Shown here: positions 23,772-35,229 of the stretch, one piece after another
How the letters are laid out: every line of letters starts with the position of its first letter
Position numbering within the stretch: position 1 is the first letter of the stretch
Assembly: GCA_950295325.1 (NCBI GenBank)
Contig: OX485805.1
Span: forward strand, 6,574,501 to 6,638,500
Source: Polytrichum commune
Taxonomy: Eukaryota; Streptophyta; Polytrichopsida; Polytrichales; Polytrichaceae
Reading direction: 5' to 3'
DNA: 64,000 nucleotides
The notes under the pieces: generated by a model
Seen by the model: only the letters and a program-made list of their open reading frames with translations
The model's database searches: none
What the model was told of the DNA's origin: nothing
Translations under genes and position numbers: made by a program

Positions 23772-25298
23772 CTGCTTGAAGGGTTCAGGGAGATCGCAGC
23801 GGCAGGAATTGTCTTCGAAAACAATTGTTACAGCGAAGGTACCATTTTTTCAAACCTCCAATCAGCCATCACTTAGGCTTCATTGTAACCTAATCATTTG
23901 CTGTACAATGTAGATTTGTGGCGCACTAGAGTGTTTTCCTTGAGGTGATAGCATGCAACCATGATGTGCTAGAGAGTGACAAGGAAAATCGAGTTATTAT
24001 GAAGACTATGTATCAAATGTACCTGGTCCTTGTGTTTTCTAATAATGTAGTGATGTTACACATCACATAATTGGATTGATGTACTCCTGATTGGCAAATA
24101 AGGGTCATTGAGGTCCTCCTCATTGTGTGTGTGATTTTGGGTTTAGGGAGGAGAAGCTGGGAGAGCTCGCATTTTGCCGCAGATCCTTCAACGTCGCAGG
24201 AACTGAAGGTGCACAAAAAGGTGGTTACAACAGGCGTACACTGTCCAAGGAGCGCTTGCAGTTGTAACATGTGAGACATTTTCAAAGTTTTTCCTGCATT
24301 GTACCCCTCCATCCGCATCTTCTGTGTCAGTGTATGCGTTGTTTTCATGCATCATGAGGCTTTCTGTGTCTCTGTTTTAGTTCTTTCCATTTTGGGTAGC
24401 CTCACGGAACCTGCATCCTGTTCTAGTGTAGCCGCACATATCGCGATTTCATACAGGCAGTTAGATTTATGTGTTTTTCTTCGACATATTCATATTTTTT
24501 TCTGGCGTACATCGTCCTCCTCTTTCGTTGCGCATATGGCGTTTCCCGTGTGGGCTTAGGCTTGAGTTTCTTTTGATCTGTCTTTCCTAGTTCAGCCTTT
24601 GTCTTCTCCACATTTTTTGGCGCCACCCTGTCTGTCTGTGCCTGCCATCCTCTCCTTTTCGTTTAGGGTTTTTTGAGTGAACAGGGCGCTGGTATGCAGA
24701 TTCATTGTGGATTCACCCACCACCTTCTTAGTTAGGGTTTAGTTCAATGTGTTCCCGGCAGGGTTAGTTCATGTATTCCCGGTAGGGTTAGTTCTATGTA
24801 TTCCCTGCAGGGTTAGTTGTATGTATTGTTTTCGGATTGAACTGTGGATTCGCCCAGCACCTCTTGCCGCCCTCGTTTCCTCTTCGTTTTGGGTATAAGG
24901 AGTTTAGATGCAGTCTCTGCTTCAATGTGTTGGAGGGTTAGGGTTATGTACTGCCCGCAAGTAGTTCCTAGAATCCCCTTCTTCCGTGGCAGCGGTGTTC
25001 TTTTCTCTGGGGCGGCCCGGTTGTATTATTTTTAGGGGGGATCTCACTGTACATTCACCCAACACCTCCTTCCAACTTCCTCTCCTTTGGGTTTAGGGTT
25101 TAGGGAGTTCTCAAGGATGCCCGGGTTGGATTTCTTGGGTTTGTAGGTGTATGTATTCTTTCCTGTGGCATTTACGGTGCATGCTTGGGGCTTCATTTTG
25201 TGTTTTGGTTATTTTTTTTCCTGGACGCATTGCATTGTCCTCTTGTAAATTAATTAGGGGGTTTGGTGTGTTGCACTCTGTCGCGTACCCTGCTCGCC
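23772..25298 (+). other. MULE left non-coding region, leader of the accessory gene
   Basis: G/T-rich without a long frame. It holds three copies of a roughly 26-bp repeat (GTATTCCCGGTAGGGTTAGT type) at 24740-24830 and one CATGTTAC motif (24264-24271, reverse). Probably promoter, leader and possibly leader introns. No TATA box is convincing. Confidence 0.4.
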
Positions 25299-28223
25299 AT
25301 GGCCATAGGCGAGTTCCCTCCCTTAGGCACCAAGTCCTCTGAGCGGGTCACGTTGGTACACACAGCCTCCGTGGCTGCCATCCCCTGCCCACCATTGATG
25401 CTGGCACCTGTAACTGCCTTGTTTCGGGCCATTGACTTGGATTGTTCTCTGCAGAAAATGGAATCTTCAAGAAGACCGCCCCTCCCCGAAGACGACCTTG
25501 TCACATACTTTGTGAATAGGGATGCTGCTGGTTGGGTAGCGCAGCGCGTGACGAGGCGAGTTTACATAGAATTGAAGTTAGAGTGTACACGTAACCGGTC
25601 CAGGGATGGGCAGAAGGCCAGAGACGACTGGCTATGTGTTTATTGCAAACACGCCTTTCCTAGCAAGCTCCGGCTGACAGATCACCGTGTCAGCGGCTGC
25701 CCTCGGGGACCTGTGGACTCGAATGGAGCAAGGTTGGAGCTACCCGTTTACCCGAATTTGAAGACGGCGAAGCAAGGCAAGGACCTGAAACTTGCCTTGC
25801 AGCGTGGCGATGGAGCTGTATGGGAAACCTTGCGTCACAATTCTATCTGGTTGGACCTAAACCCGGAGTTGCGGGACGTCACTCACCCTCCCCCTGGAGC
25901 CAGAGTCCACGAGCGCCAATTCATGCTGCCAACGCTAGAGATTCTCACCGCATGTCCGACCCCTTCAGGAGATCCGCAGCCACAAGGTAAGCCCAAACCG
26001 CAACGCCCCTCCTGTCAGCATACTGCACCACCCGCCTCACCATGTGTTGTTGACCTTGATGATGATGGAGATGATGAGAGCGAGGCGCCGCACAGCCGAC
26101 ATCCAAAGAAACGCCCACACGCGCAGATGGCCGGGGGGCATGGAGTTTTTCACTCAGCCCGACAGTTCAAGGCAACGCATAGTAGACATTCTACCGAAGG
26201 TATACCCAGGAGACCGCCTTCCGAGCCCCTCCATGTCACTCCCATCCAGGCCCGCAGCCCCTCCCCGGAGCACCGAGTCATTTTGGCCCCTCCTACCCCC
26301 GCGAAACCCGTGCCGCATGATTCCCCTAGGGCACCAGTTTCTCCACAGCAGACTTCCACTTCTTCGGAGGACGTGGCACTGGCGCTACGGAAGGATCGAC
26401 ACCAATTCTATGTCAAAGCTGCAAGTGCTGCCTGTTTGGCTGTGAAGATGGACTTCCCGAAGCCAGTGTTGAGGCCCCCAATTCAACCCCCAGATATGTT
26501 TTATTTGATGGCGTGTGGATTGCTCAAATTCGACTTGGAGTGCAGCGAATTACTCGAATTTCAGGGGGTGGTTCAGAGCTGGCAGAACGATCCGTCTTTC
26601 ATAGACAGGTTGTGGGCAGCTTATGGTAGATTCCACTCTCCTTCTCATCAGGTACAGCCTCCTCCTTCCCCCCTTGCGTCCATTTCCTAGTTTTTGTTGT
26701 CTGGTCCACATGGATTTGCGTCGTAACATGCGGTCAGGCCACCTGCATCTGATGTACACATTATTTGATGAACTGTGATGGCTGATGGTGATGCAGGCCA
26801 GAGCAGACGTCACCCCCCTCATCACTCAAACTGTTGTGAACACTGTCAGTAACGTCCATGAGCCCACAGCGGTGGCAGCTGAGATCGATGCACTTCTGAA
26901 GTATGTGGAGCACACTCTTGTCATGCGGGAGGTGAAGAAACGACGGAGACAGTGGGAAGACGACCGCAAGACTAAGCTGGAAGAGGCCATAGCTGAAGCA
27001 ATGAAGGCGTGGGATGATGAACACTACCCACGACTGCTGCACGCGACTTGGGGTTGGCATCCCTTTTATTGTGCCTTTGTAGCTAATCCTATCTGTGTGG
27101 ACTTCAGACCCCCCTACCCTTTGCAACACTCTTTAGGTGAAGGTGGGGATGTGCATTCTATGCTTCTAGAACAATGCCATGTTGAACGTGTCTATCCTGT
27201 TCCTTGGTCAGTCCTCCTGCTACGCTGTTTCCTTAAATATCATAGGGCGTCGGCCCCCTTAGTATCACACCCTGACACTGGCTGTAATCATGTCAATGTG
27301 GCCGAATGGAGGAAGCTCGCGGAAGACGTGCACGGGGATCCCCTGAGTGCTTGGCACCTGGCGGCCACTTACCTGAGAGAGGAGGGATTCATCTTGTTTG
27401 CAGGCGCCAGGCCCGTCGATTCACAAGACCAGTGGGTTGATGAAGTGAATGACGCTATTCAGGACTTACTAAATGGCACACCTGAATGGTGGGTAGATTT
27501 GAAGTTGTGGTGTGACTCAACTCGTTTCAGGGCAGTCCGCGACATGGCCTATCACGAGCGGCAAACGTGGTTGAAGGCGTGGGCGATAAAGGATCGGCCC
27601 CCTTCCTCGTCAACATCCCTCGCATGCTACGAGCATTGGCTTCAGTATCGAGAAAACCTGGATATTGGTTACATGCTGGCGAACCCAGGTAAATTTCTGC
27701 ACTTCCATAAGTTACATGATGTTTGTATTTGGACATCCCTTCCAACCATATTAAGAAGAAGAAACCCTGTCTTTGCACATGTTTTGCAGATATGATGGTT
27801 CCTCCGGTGGAGCATAGTGCGTACATGTACGAGCTGCGGAATATAGCAGAGAATATTGTGCGGGAGCGGTGCGAGCACTCAGAGGTGCAGCCCCCAACAC
27901 GGACCATGCATGTTACCAACGAACGTGTCGACGGGGAGCAGCCAGTCAAGCCAGTATTCAACATTCCAATGACCCAAGGCAGGACTCTGGAGGAGCTGCC
28001 AAGTCAAATGGACTTCGACTGGCAAGACTCAGTGTCTCACAAGGGCACACCGGTAGTGCCGGAAGCTACGGACGAGGCAACCAAACAGCCAGAGGAGAGC
28101 GCCTTTCTTGAGGTCTCGCAAATTGCACATGAATCCGTCGTGCACGCCACACAGCAGCAAGCAGAAATGGAGACAGAAATGGAGACATTTGGGGCGACCA
28201 CAAGCACGAACGCGCCGAGTTAG
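25299..28223 (+). CDS. MULE accessory protein with C2HC/C2H2-like zinc finger
   Basis: Three exons join in phase: 25299-26651 (CAG|GTACAG), 26797-27688 (CCAG|GTAAAT) and 27790-28223, giving 892 residues. The start ATG at 25299 has good context (CGCCATGG). An ATG at 25459 just after a TTCTCTGCAG acceptor-like site is an alternative. Residues ~110-135 form a finger, CVYCKHAFPSKLRLTDH followed by RVSGC. The next block, PVYPNLKTAKQGKDLKLAL, looks structured. Residues 230-370 are Pro/Ser-rich and disordered. Exon 2 has a charged helix (VKKRRRQWEDDRKTKLEEA). I have the impression that similar proteins are widespread in mosses but cannot name a family. Position and intact frames suggest a DNA-binding accessory factor for the element. 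No stops or frameshifts are needed in the model. Confidence 0.65.
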
Positions 28224-28539
28224 GGTCATGTTACACCGGGATTTATTCTTCAAGAGTGTTAGGGTGGGGATAGAAGAGTAAACCATGGTTAGTAGCGGTG
28301 ACTAGCTAAGCCTTCCCAAGCCACTCACACCCAAAGATCATGTGTACAGTGTGTAACATGCATATCAATGGCTGCTTGGGATTGACATAGTTGCATACGG
28401 GGAACTATTCAGCTTTTGAGTGACTGCTATTAAAACCTGTCCAGTTTGTTAAGGTTTGGTGTACATAATACAATGCAACCACGAGACTGATCTGATGGCT
28501 TTACACATGTTGGTTCATTGCAATGTGTCTGTAGGGTAC

Positions 28540-28695
28540 TTGGAATGGTTCACAAGTTAACTGTCAGTAACGTCCATGTTAACTTGGAATGGTTCACAAG
28601 TTAACTGTCAGTAACGTCCATGTTAACTTGGAATGGTTCACAAGTTAACTGTCAGTAACGTCCATGTTAACTTGGAATGGTTCACAAGTTAACTG
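28540..28695. repeat. 44-bp minisatellite, about 3.5 copies
   Basis: The unit runs CTGTCAGTAACGTCCATG then TTAACTTGGAATGGTTCAC then AAGTTAA. Its first part (ACTGTCAGTAACGTCCATG) is identical to 26842-26860 in exon 2 of the accessory gene. Confidence 0.9.
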
Positions 28696-29189
28696 TTAAT
28701 GGTTCGCAGACATAAGCAATAGTCAAATTCTGCAATCACTGCAATGTGTGTACAGGCTACCTGGAATGCACAAAATACATTAGCAATAGTTCAAAGTTGC
28801 AATCACATGCGCTCAGAATGTTGTTGTAACATTGCTAGAAAAACTTGCACCCTCACACTGGCCGAATTGTGCACATGCTACAGCGTCACACATGCTACAT
28901 GCTACACATCGTGAACATGTTACAAGCTACACGATACATGCCCCACATGGTGAACATGTTACACGGACCCCACTCTGTACAAATGGCACCAAATGTCAGG
29001 GACAATCCCCTTTTCACAAAGTATTACAATGTTCAGAAGAAGTGCATCTTGCACTCCTAGCAACTTGCAACCCTAAACCCAACTAGGCCTATATACCTTC
29101 ACAGGGCGCTGGTATGCTTTCAGTGGGCCATGTGGGGTGGGCGCCACAACCGGGGGCGGGCTTGTGAGATGGCGAACTGCTTGAGCATG

Positions 29190-29438
29190 TCACCGCCGGA
29201 GACGCTCTGTCTGCGATGGTGATAGCATCCTCTGCACGCCATGTGTTGGGGAGCAAAACGTGGTGGATCCCGTCGTAACATGCGCACTATGGACTTCCCA
29301 AGAGGGTGGAGGAGATGCTGGTGGGGTCATGAACTCTTCATCGCTGGAAGTCTCATGAACGGGTCCGATGACCTCCGGACACCTGCAAAACCACTTCCAA
29401 ACCGCTGTGCTGACACGTGCGACGTGAATAGATGCCAT
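29190..29438 (-). CDS. Possible small third MULE gene or extra exon
   Basis: 82 residues from ATG at 29438 (MASIHVARVSTAVWKWF), with an acidic, Pro/Ser-rich middle (SSDEEFMTPPASPPPS). A TATAAA (reverse strand, about 29575) lies roughly 135 bp upstream, as for an independent small transcript. Alternatively, GCAG|GTAGGTC at the transposase stop could be a donor, making this region part of a longer transposase transcript. No family recognised. Confidence 0.25.
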   Translation of the reverse strand: MASIHVARVSTAVWKWFCRCPEVIGPVHETSSDEEFMTPPASPPPSWEVHSAHVTTGSTTFCSPTHGVQRMLSPSQTERLRR

Positions 29439-29678
29439 GACAAGGGGAGCTAATGCACAAAACGCGTCTAGTGTAGAAGACCGCGGCTGCTAGGAGCTCA
29501 CTTGCTGACTTGCACCCTAAACCAGGTCTAGACTGGCTGAAAATGTGGAAGTGTGGTGAGCATACGTCCTTTATATGCGCGCCCACGTCCTGCTGCACGT
29601 GGGAAAGGATGTAACATGGAAGGGATGTAACCTGGGGAAGCCCATGCAGCACGTTACATCACGTTACAATGGGATGAC

Positions 29679-32322
29679 CTACCTGCGCTCCAGGAAGTCT
29701 CTTCTACGCTTTAGGGACATGTTGTTGCCGTCTTTGTTCGGCCGGAAGTGCACCTCTGCTTGGGATGGCTGGACCAATCCATGTGAAATTTGAGCCAACA
29801 ACGTTTGCTGTTTCCCACGAACGACGTGCAGGTCAGCCACGAGATGTTCCATCAAAAATCTATCCCCAGTGGCAACGTTCATGAACTCATCTGCGAGGTT
29901 ACGCGCTTGTTTTTCCATGTCCTCCCCAGATGGTGTGACAAGTTGGCTAAGTGAAGGACGGCACAACGTAGGGGTAGGGCACAGTGGCCCGGTACCAACG
30001 CAATCATCCGGAAATTGAACAACGGGGTCGAGCATGTTACCACGACCTCCCTCAGTTACAGTTGTGCCTGTAAGAGATCCACAGTAACGTGTAATTGTTC
30101 CTTCCGCAAGGCTGGGGTGGAGTATCATGAGCACCTTGATCTGATGTTTACAAATGTTCCCCTTAAGTGCCCAAACGCAATCGCAACAACCCCACTCGCA
30201 GTCGGGGCTGTACACAGAATATAGTTTGGAGGGGTTGTTCATTGACGTAACCAATGCTGGACCGTCATCTGCAATGGGGAGAGTGACACAACTATCAGGA
30301 ATTTCTCTCGCTTTGAGCACTGCATTTATAACAAATTGCTCTTGTTTCAAGTTGGGGACGAACCCGTGTTGTTTCCTCATCGTTTGGTACCAGTAGTGGG
30401 AGAGAATCTCCCCGGTCAACTCGTATATCACCCAGTCCAAACGCCGTCCATGCGCTCTTCCTTTTGATGCACGCAAGGTAGCCTTGAAGTTTGAATGGTA
30501 GCTTTCAATAGCTGCATTTGTATCCTGGCCCGCATATGGCAGGTTACGATGCCCCACAACCCACATATGCGTTTTGTTTGCCCATTGTTTGTTGAAGTAA
30601 GCCCAAAAATTGCTGACAACAGGGAAGCTATCCATAAGAGCATTCAACTGCCGGATAGCCCAAGGCCCCATTTCATCTCCTTCTGGACATTTAGTGTCAT
30701 ACATAATACGCCCCAACCCCTTGAAAACAGCCGCTCTCACCGCATGATCTTTTATCTTTGCTACAGCTTGTTTCAGCCATGCGCGTCGGACATGCCACAA
30801 GCAAAGGAATACTTTCACGCCGGGCCATACACTCTGCAAGCCCCCAATCTCGGCTTGCGCACAATATGTTATGAAGGCATTCGGCATCCAATCTCCTTGC
30901 ACCGAGCACAATTTTGCAGCAAGCGCCTTCATCCAGGGTTCAAGATCAGGTTGCTTGGAACTAGACGTGATAATGTACGCCACCGGCACTCCATTCAGCC
31001 AGTCATCAAAGACCATCAAGGTGTACAATGGAAACTGCAAGAACACACACAACAAAGGATTACGTTTGCGGCCAAGTACTAGGAAGAGGTGTTCCGTAAC
31101 ATGTTGTTATGGGAAATGTTGTGTGCACAAACCTTGTTCTCATTAGTCGCAAACGTGGCGTCAATGGAGACGGCTTTTTGGTGTCCGTGCCTGAGCATCA
31201 TATCTCGTTGCCAAGATGTCTGGATCCCTATTGTGAAGGGAATATTCTCCCGTATTATAGCCCCACGAACGTAGACACCTGATTCTTTGTAGTAGAAAAC
31301 AAGAAAAGGATGTTCCTGCACCCACATGCGCACAGACTTTGCATCATTGTTGTCGCGTTTGTACGTCTCAATTGCAAGGCGGCCCGCCACGTTACGGATG
31401 TCTTGCTCAGAAATGAATAGATCCCGGGTGAGCTCTTCGCCTCTTTCGCACACCTCCATGAAGCGTTTCTTGTGTTTGCCCATTATCTGTGGGATAGACA
31501 ATCCCAGTCACAAATGGCTCATAATGAATTCTCGAACATGTGGCGACAGATGGCTTGAGAATCTGCTCTTATGCCCAGTCTTTGTGGCATCATGGCAGAA
31601 AAACCCCTTGAGGTTCACATGATTCATCTCATGGTATGTTATTTCTGCCACAGCAGGGTGTAGGTACAATCGCTTGACAACAAATCCACATTGGCATCCC
31701 CTTCGCTGCCCCGATCCTCGCATCCTTGCGGATGTCCGTGGACCTGTGTGACCCTTTCCGTTTGGAATGTATTTGCCTTTGGCGTCCAACTTTCTTTTCT
31801 TCTGGTACATGTCATTTGTAACCACTGGTATGTGCGATGCATTGTCATTTGGTCCATATTGACAATGATACCTGTCGGATGGGGACCACAGCAGGTGGTT
31901 ACGGTGTGAGTCATATATAGTAGGGAAGAAATTTGGCAAGACAATGTAACATTGTAACATGCAGTATAGCAGTCCGAGTGCATGTTACAAACAAACCTGA
32001 ATATGGCGGAGTAGCTGTTCCACCGAGGGAACATCAGTTTCCCCTTTTCGTTTGTGGGAGTTCCCTGGCAGACAAATTTGCAAGGAGCATCAGTGCGCGC
32101 CTCCTCACCTTTCACAAAATCTCCCACTCTTGCCCAAGGTATGTACGCAACCGACACTGCAGCATATGTTCTGGGATCGGCCTTACTCCCTTTCACCCGC
32201 ACATGGCGTGCCCACGTAAGATGTGTATGTGCGAAAGTGCCTATGTTGGGAGTTTGGACTAGAGTGCAGATCCGGTGGAACTATGCCTTGTACATCTCCT
32301 GGTACACGGACTCGTACGAAGG
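29679..32322 (-). pseudogene. MURA-type MULE transposase, disrupted
   Basis: Exons join in phase: 32322-31997, 31871-31133 and 31034-29679. At least one earlier exon holding the start lies upstream and was not found. The MULE core is clear. First catalytic Asp is in AVSIDATFATNENK (31160-31162). The second block is NAFITYCAQAEIGG leading to LCLWHVRRAW. The Glu is in NAAIESYHSNFK (30504-30506). Next comes a SWIM zinc finger (CCDCVWALKGNICKH, ~30150-30200). Two in-frame stops interrupt otherwise continuous frame: TAG at 32281-32283 (KA*FHRI) and TGA at 31508-31510 (SHL*LGLSIPQ). The position usually Asp in ITDC is Tyr (TAT, 30864-30866). Both stops fit C-to-T transitions. This copy should encode no active transposase. 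Confidence 0.8.
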
Positions 32323-32925
32323 CTGCAAGTGTTCACACCCACAACGACACCAGTTACAAAGGATCCCATTTACATGCAGATCAGAAGTGGGAATGCACCA
32401 GTTACATCCCGAAAACAAGTGGAAATGCCCCTAAACCCAACCCCTTCCCGGCACTATGGTCCCTGAACCCCCACATCACCGGTTGTGTTTCGCAGCTTGG
32501 ACGTTTGGGGTTTGCACTGCCGCGCACAAATCCGACGAAGTTACAAGCACCTCCGCGTGAGCATGCTACTGGTGAACATCTCAATGAACCTAATGCGGCA
32601 GTGAAAGTGGGGGATTGCATCCATGTGATGTGTGAAATGAGTGCAATGACGACTACAACGAGGAAGACAGTACATTCATAGCACGACCTTCATTATGAGA
32701 GCATCTTGGATGTAGGGGAGCATCAGCACATCATTATCATAGTAGTTTCACTTCACTTCATGAGACACAGGTCAAATACAACCTAAGTGTGGACAGCGTA
32801 GTTAAAGCAGTCCTCAGTTAAAGCAGGTCTCAATCAAACAAGATCCATAGTTGAGTGTAGATCTGAAGAGATGATGGCAAAACGCAGTCAGCAAGGGTGA
32901 CTGTCACAACTTGGAATGGCGTTTG
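32323..32925. other. MULE right region upstream of the recognised transposase exons
   Basis: Should contain the transposase 5' exon or exons and leader. A 72-residue minus-strand frame at 32402-32620 is possible but matches nothing I know. Confidence 0.3.
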
Positions 32926-32929
32926 GCTC

Positions 32930-33095
32930 ACATCAGGCTGCACTTGAATCGCAGCATCAGGCTGCACTTGAATAGCAGCAAGCTGCACTTGAATCGCAGC
33001 AGGCTCCACTTGATTCGCATCAGTCGCATCCTGCCCCACTTGAATCGCAACAGGCTCCACTTGATTCGCATCCTGCCCCACTTGAATCGCTTCAG
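32930..33095. repeat. Degenerate short tandem repeats at the inner edge of the right TIR
   Basis: Repeats of about 15-18 bp built from CACTTGAATCGCA and CACTTGATTCGCA with CAGGCTC or CTGCCC spacers. The left inverted repeat carries only about one unit. Confidence 0.8.
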
Positions 33096-33475
33096 GCTCC
33101 ATCGCGGCAGAAATCCGGCATGTCTGTGGAAGGAGCAGGTTACAAGGAAACAAGGGGAGTGGCTCCATGATTTTTTGAAACAGTATGGGCCGCGCGTTCC
33201 CCGAGGGTGGCCAGCACCCTACCCATTCATGGATGGCACTCATGGTCCATCCGGCTCATCCGGCATGGGGTCATGGGCCGGCCTGTAACGTCCAACGGGT
33301 GGACAGCCTGGCAGGCCGCGTGGCAGCCACGGTGGCACAGCTGGCGGAGGCGGGCCGGGGGTGGCGCGGGTCCACTTCGTCAGTCGGGGCGGGTTCCATG
33401 ACCCCTTCTGCCACCCGACTTACAGCCTCGAATTCCGTGATTTAATAAAGACTGTTGGGTCCGGTAATGTTAGGG
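33076..33475 (-). repeat. MULE right terminal inverted repeat
   Basis: About 400 bp, the reverse complement of the left TIR, ending CCGGTAATGTTAGGG. Confidence 0.9.
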
Positions 33476-33485
33476 TAATTGCCAC
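33476..33485. repeat. Target site duplication, right copy
   Basis: TAATTGCCAC immediately after the right terminus; identical to the left copy. Confidence 0.9.
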
Positions 33486-34099
33486 TCCTTAGAAGATTCC
33501 AAGTATTTGGCTAAGGCCGGCTAAATTCCCAGAATATTCTCTTAGGCCGCCAAAATCCCTAAGTGCTAAGATAGGGGATTTTGGTGACGAGGCCACATCT
33601 CGGCCACCTTTGGTTCCAATCCTTTGCTTGCTCTATGATTTGATTAGTCTTATCAAGTCCTCTCAAGTAAACTAATCTCGGTGCCCCAAATCCAATGGCG
33701 TGAAAGGTAATGATGTGAACTTATGCTAAGGTGTCAAGCTTCGGCTTGAGGCATCATCACCTTTTCCATCAATGAGCACTACCTAGGTGATTTGGTTTTC
33801 TTAGCTTAGATCCTCTTGCCTCAACCTCTTGCCAAGTGTGGGTGATTTTACCGTATTGCATGCGTAATCCAAGTTGCTATGAAATGACCTCAAGTTTGTC
33901 GCACGCGATTTACTTCTCCTTATATGAATTTCACAAAGTATTTATCAGAGTTCCTCTATATGGTGCTTGGCCAATGAGCCGCATGCAAGTCCTCGGGTCA
34001 TCTCTTTTCCAAAACTTTGCTTGTCTTACAATTCGGTAATGGCCTAAGCCTATGTGAGTATGTTGCTCTTTGATTGCCGCATCTTATTTTATCGCACCG

Positions 34100-34390
34100 T
34101 GGTTGCCGAATACGATCCCTAGACACAAACTTAATGCACCGCGGGTGCCGTTGCCTATCTAAATGCGATCCCTAGACTCAAACTTATTGCACCGCGGGTG
34201 CCGTTTTCTATCTAATGGCGATCCCTAGACTCAAACTTATTGCACCGCGGGTGCCGTTTTCTATCTAATGGCGATCCCTAGACTCAAAACTTATTGCACC
34301 GCGGGTGCCGTTTTCTATCTAATGGCGATCACTAGACTCAAAACTTATTGCACCGCGGGTGCCGTTTTCTATCTAATGACGAACTCAAGA
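34100..34390. repeat. Roughly 53-bp tandem repeat, about five copies
   Basis: The unit includes GCGATCCCTAGACTCAAAC and TTATTGCACCGCGGGTGCCG. Copies differ at few sites. The region 33486-34100 before it shows no gene. Confidence 0.9.
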
Positions 34391-34719
34391 CTCGGGAGCT
34401 CGGACACTCATGTAAAGTTTTCTTATGCAAATGATGTGTATTAGGGCCCTCAAGTGGCCTCCTTATATAGTCTCACATATCTACGTTTTCCTAGGATTTT
34501 TGTAAATGTTAGCTCGGCTAAATTTAGCACTGTATCTAAATATAGCCTGATTAAAAGTCTTTAACACATAGAGTCTAAATCTATTTAATCTAATATGTAA
34601 TTCATACCTACATATCTTTTCCTATCCCGGGCTTATTAATTGAGCACGTGCTCCTAAAGTGGGGCATTTGTGCCTCTTCTAATCTCAGTGCTAGCCCTAT
34701 TTCCACTGGCTATTTTTGT

Positions 34720-35030
34720 GCCTCCTTTAGCCGCTCGCGTTCCACTGTTCTCCTTTCGTTCCCGGTTCCCGCTCCCGTGCGTTCCCGGTGCCTCGGCTCT
34801 CAGCTCTCGTTCACCTACGTTCCCAGTTCCCGCTCCCGTGCATTCCCGGTGCCTCGGCTCTCGGTTCCCGTTCCCGTGCGTCCTCCTACGTTCCTGGTGC
34901 GTTCACATATGTTCCCGGGGCCTTCCTTACGTTCCCAGGGCCTTTCTTACATTTCCAGGGCCTTTCTTACATTTCCAGGGCCTTCCTTACATTTCCAGGG
35001 CCTTCCTTACGCTCCCAGGGACCCCTTTCA
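34720..35030. repeat. Pyrimidine-rich tandem repeats
   Basis: Two long copies around CGTTCCCGGTGCCTCGGCTC, then five copies of a roughly 20-bp unit (CTTACATTTCCAGGGCCTT type) at about 34910-35020. Open frames here are repeat artefacts. Confidence 0.85.
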
Positions 35031-35166
35031 CATCGCGGCTACTCCATTCCCATTTCTCCGATTCGACTCCCTTTTGTTGGCTCCTCGGGCTTCTTGCTCT
35101 CCGGCCTCCTCTTCAATCTTGGGGGGGGGGAAGGTGAGCTTACCAAGAGCCACTGGATGTAACGAG

Positions 35167-35215
35167 TGCTGGTACTCACCATTCACTGGTGGCCCGCACT
35201 AGTAAGTGTGGGTGG
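35167..35215 (-). repeat. Outer inverted repeat, right copy
   Basis: The reverse complement (CCCACCCACACTTACTAGTG...CCAGTGAATGGTGAG) pairs with 22401-22455. No clear target duplication was found outside the pair. Confidence 0.55.
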
Positions 35216-35229
35216 GCTATTATTCTATA

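Larger units (their letters stand above)
28224..29678. other. MULE central non-coding region
   Basis: Lies between the two convergent stop codons. It holds the minisatellite at 28540-28695, many CATGTTAC/GTAACATG motifs (28227, 28353, 28916, 28955, 29275, 29611) and a small minus-strand open frame described separately. Confidence 0.6.
23356..33475. mobile_element. Mutator-like element (MULE) with two convergent genes
   Basis: 10,120 bp. The ends are long terminal inverted repeats beginning CCCTAACATTACCGG, flanked by a perfect 10-bp duplication (TAATTGCCAC). Inside are a plus-strand zinc-finger gene (25299-28223) and a minus-strand MURA-type transposase gene (32322-29679). They are transcribed inward from the two ends toward a non-coding centre. 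This is the layout of maize MuDR (mudrA/mudrB), although the accessory gene here is not recognisably mudrB. The perfect duplication implies a fairly young insertion; the coding damage in the transposase implies this copy cannot now move itself. Confidence 0.9.

Noticed and set aside
34648-35202. A 184-codon plus-strand frame rich in Arg/Ser/Pro
   Set aside because: Spans tandem pyrimidine-rich repeats and changes meaning in every frame; no domain.
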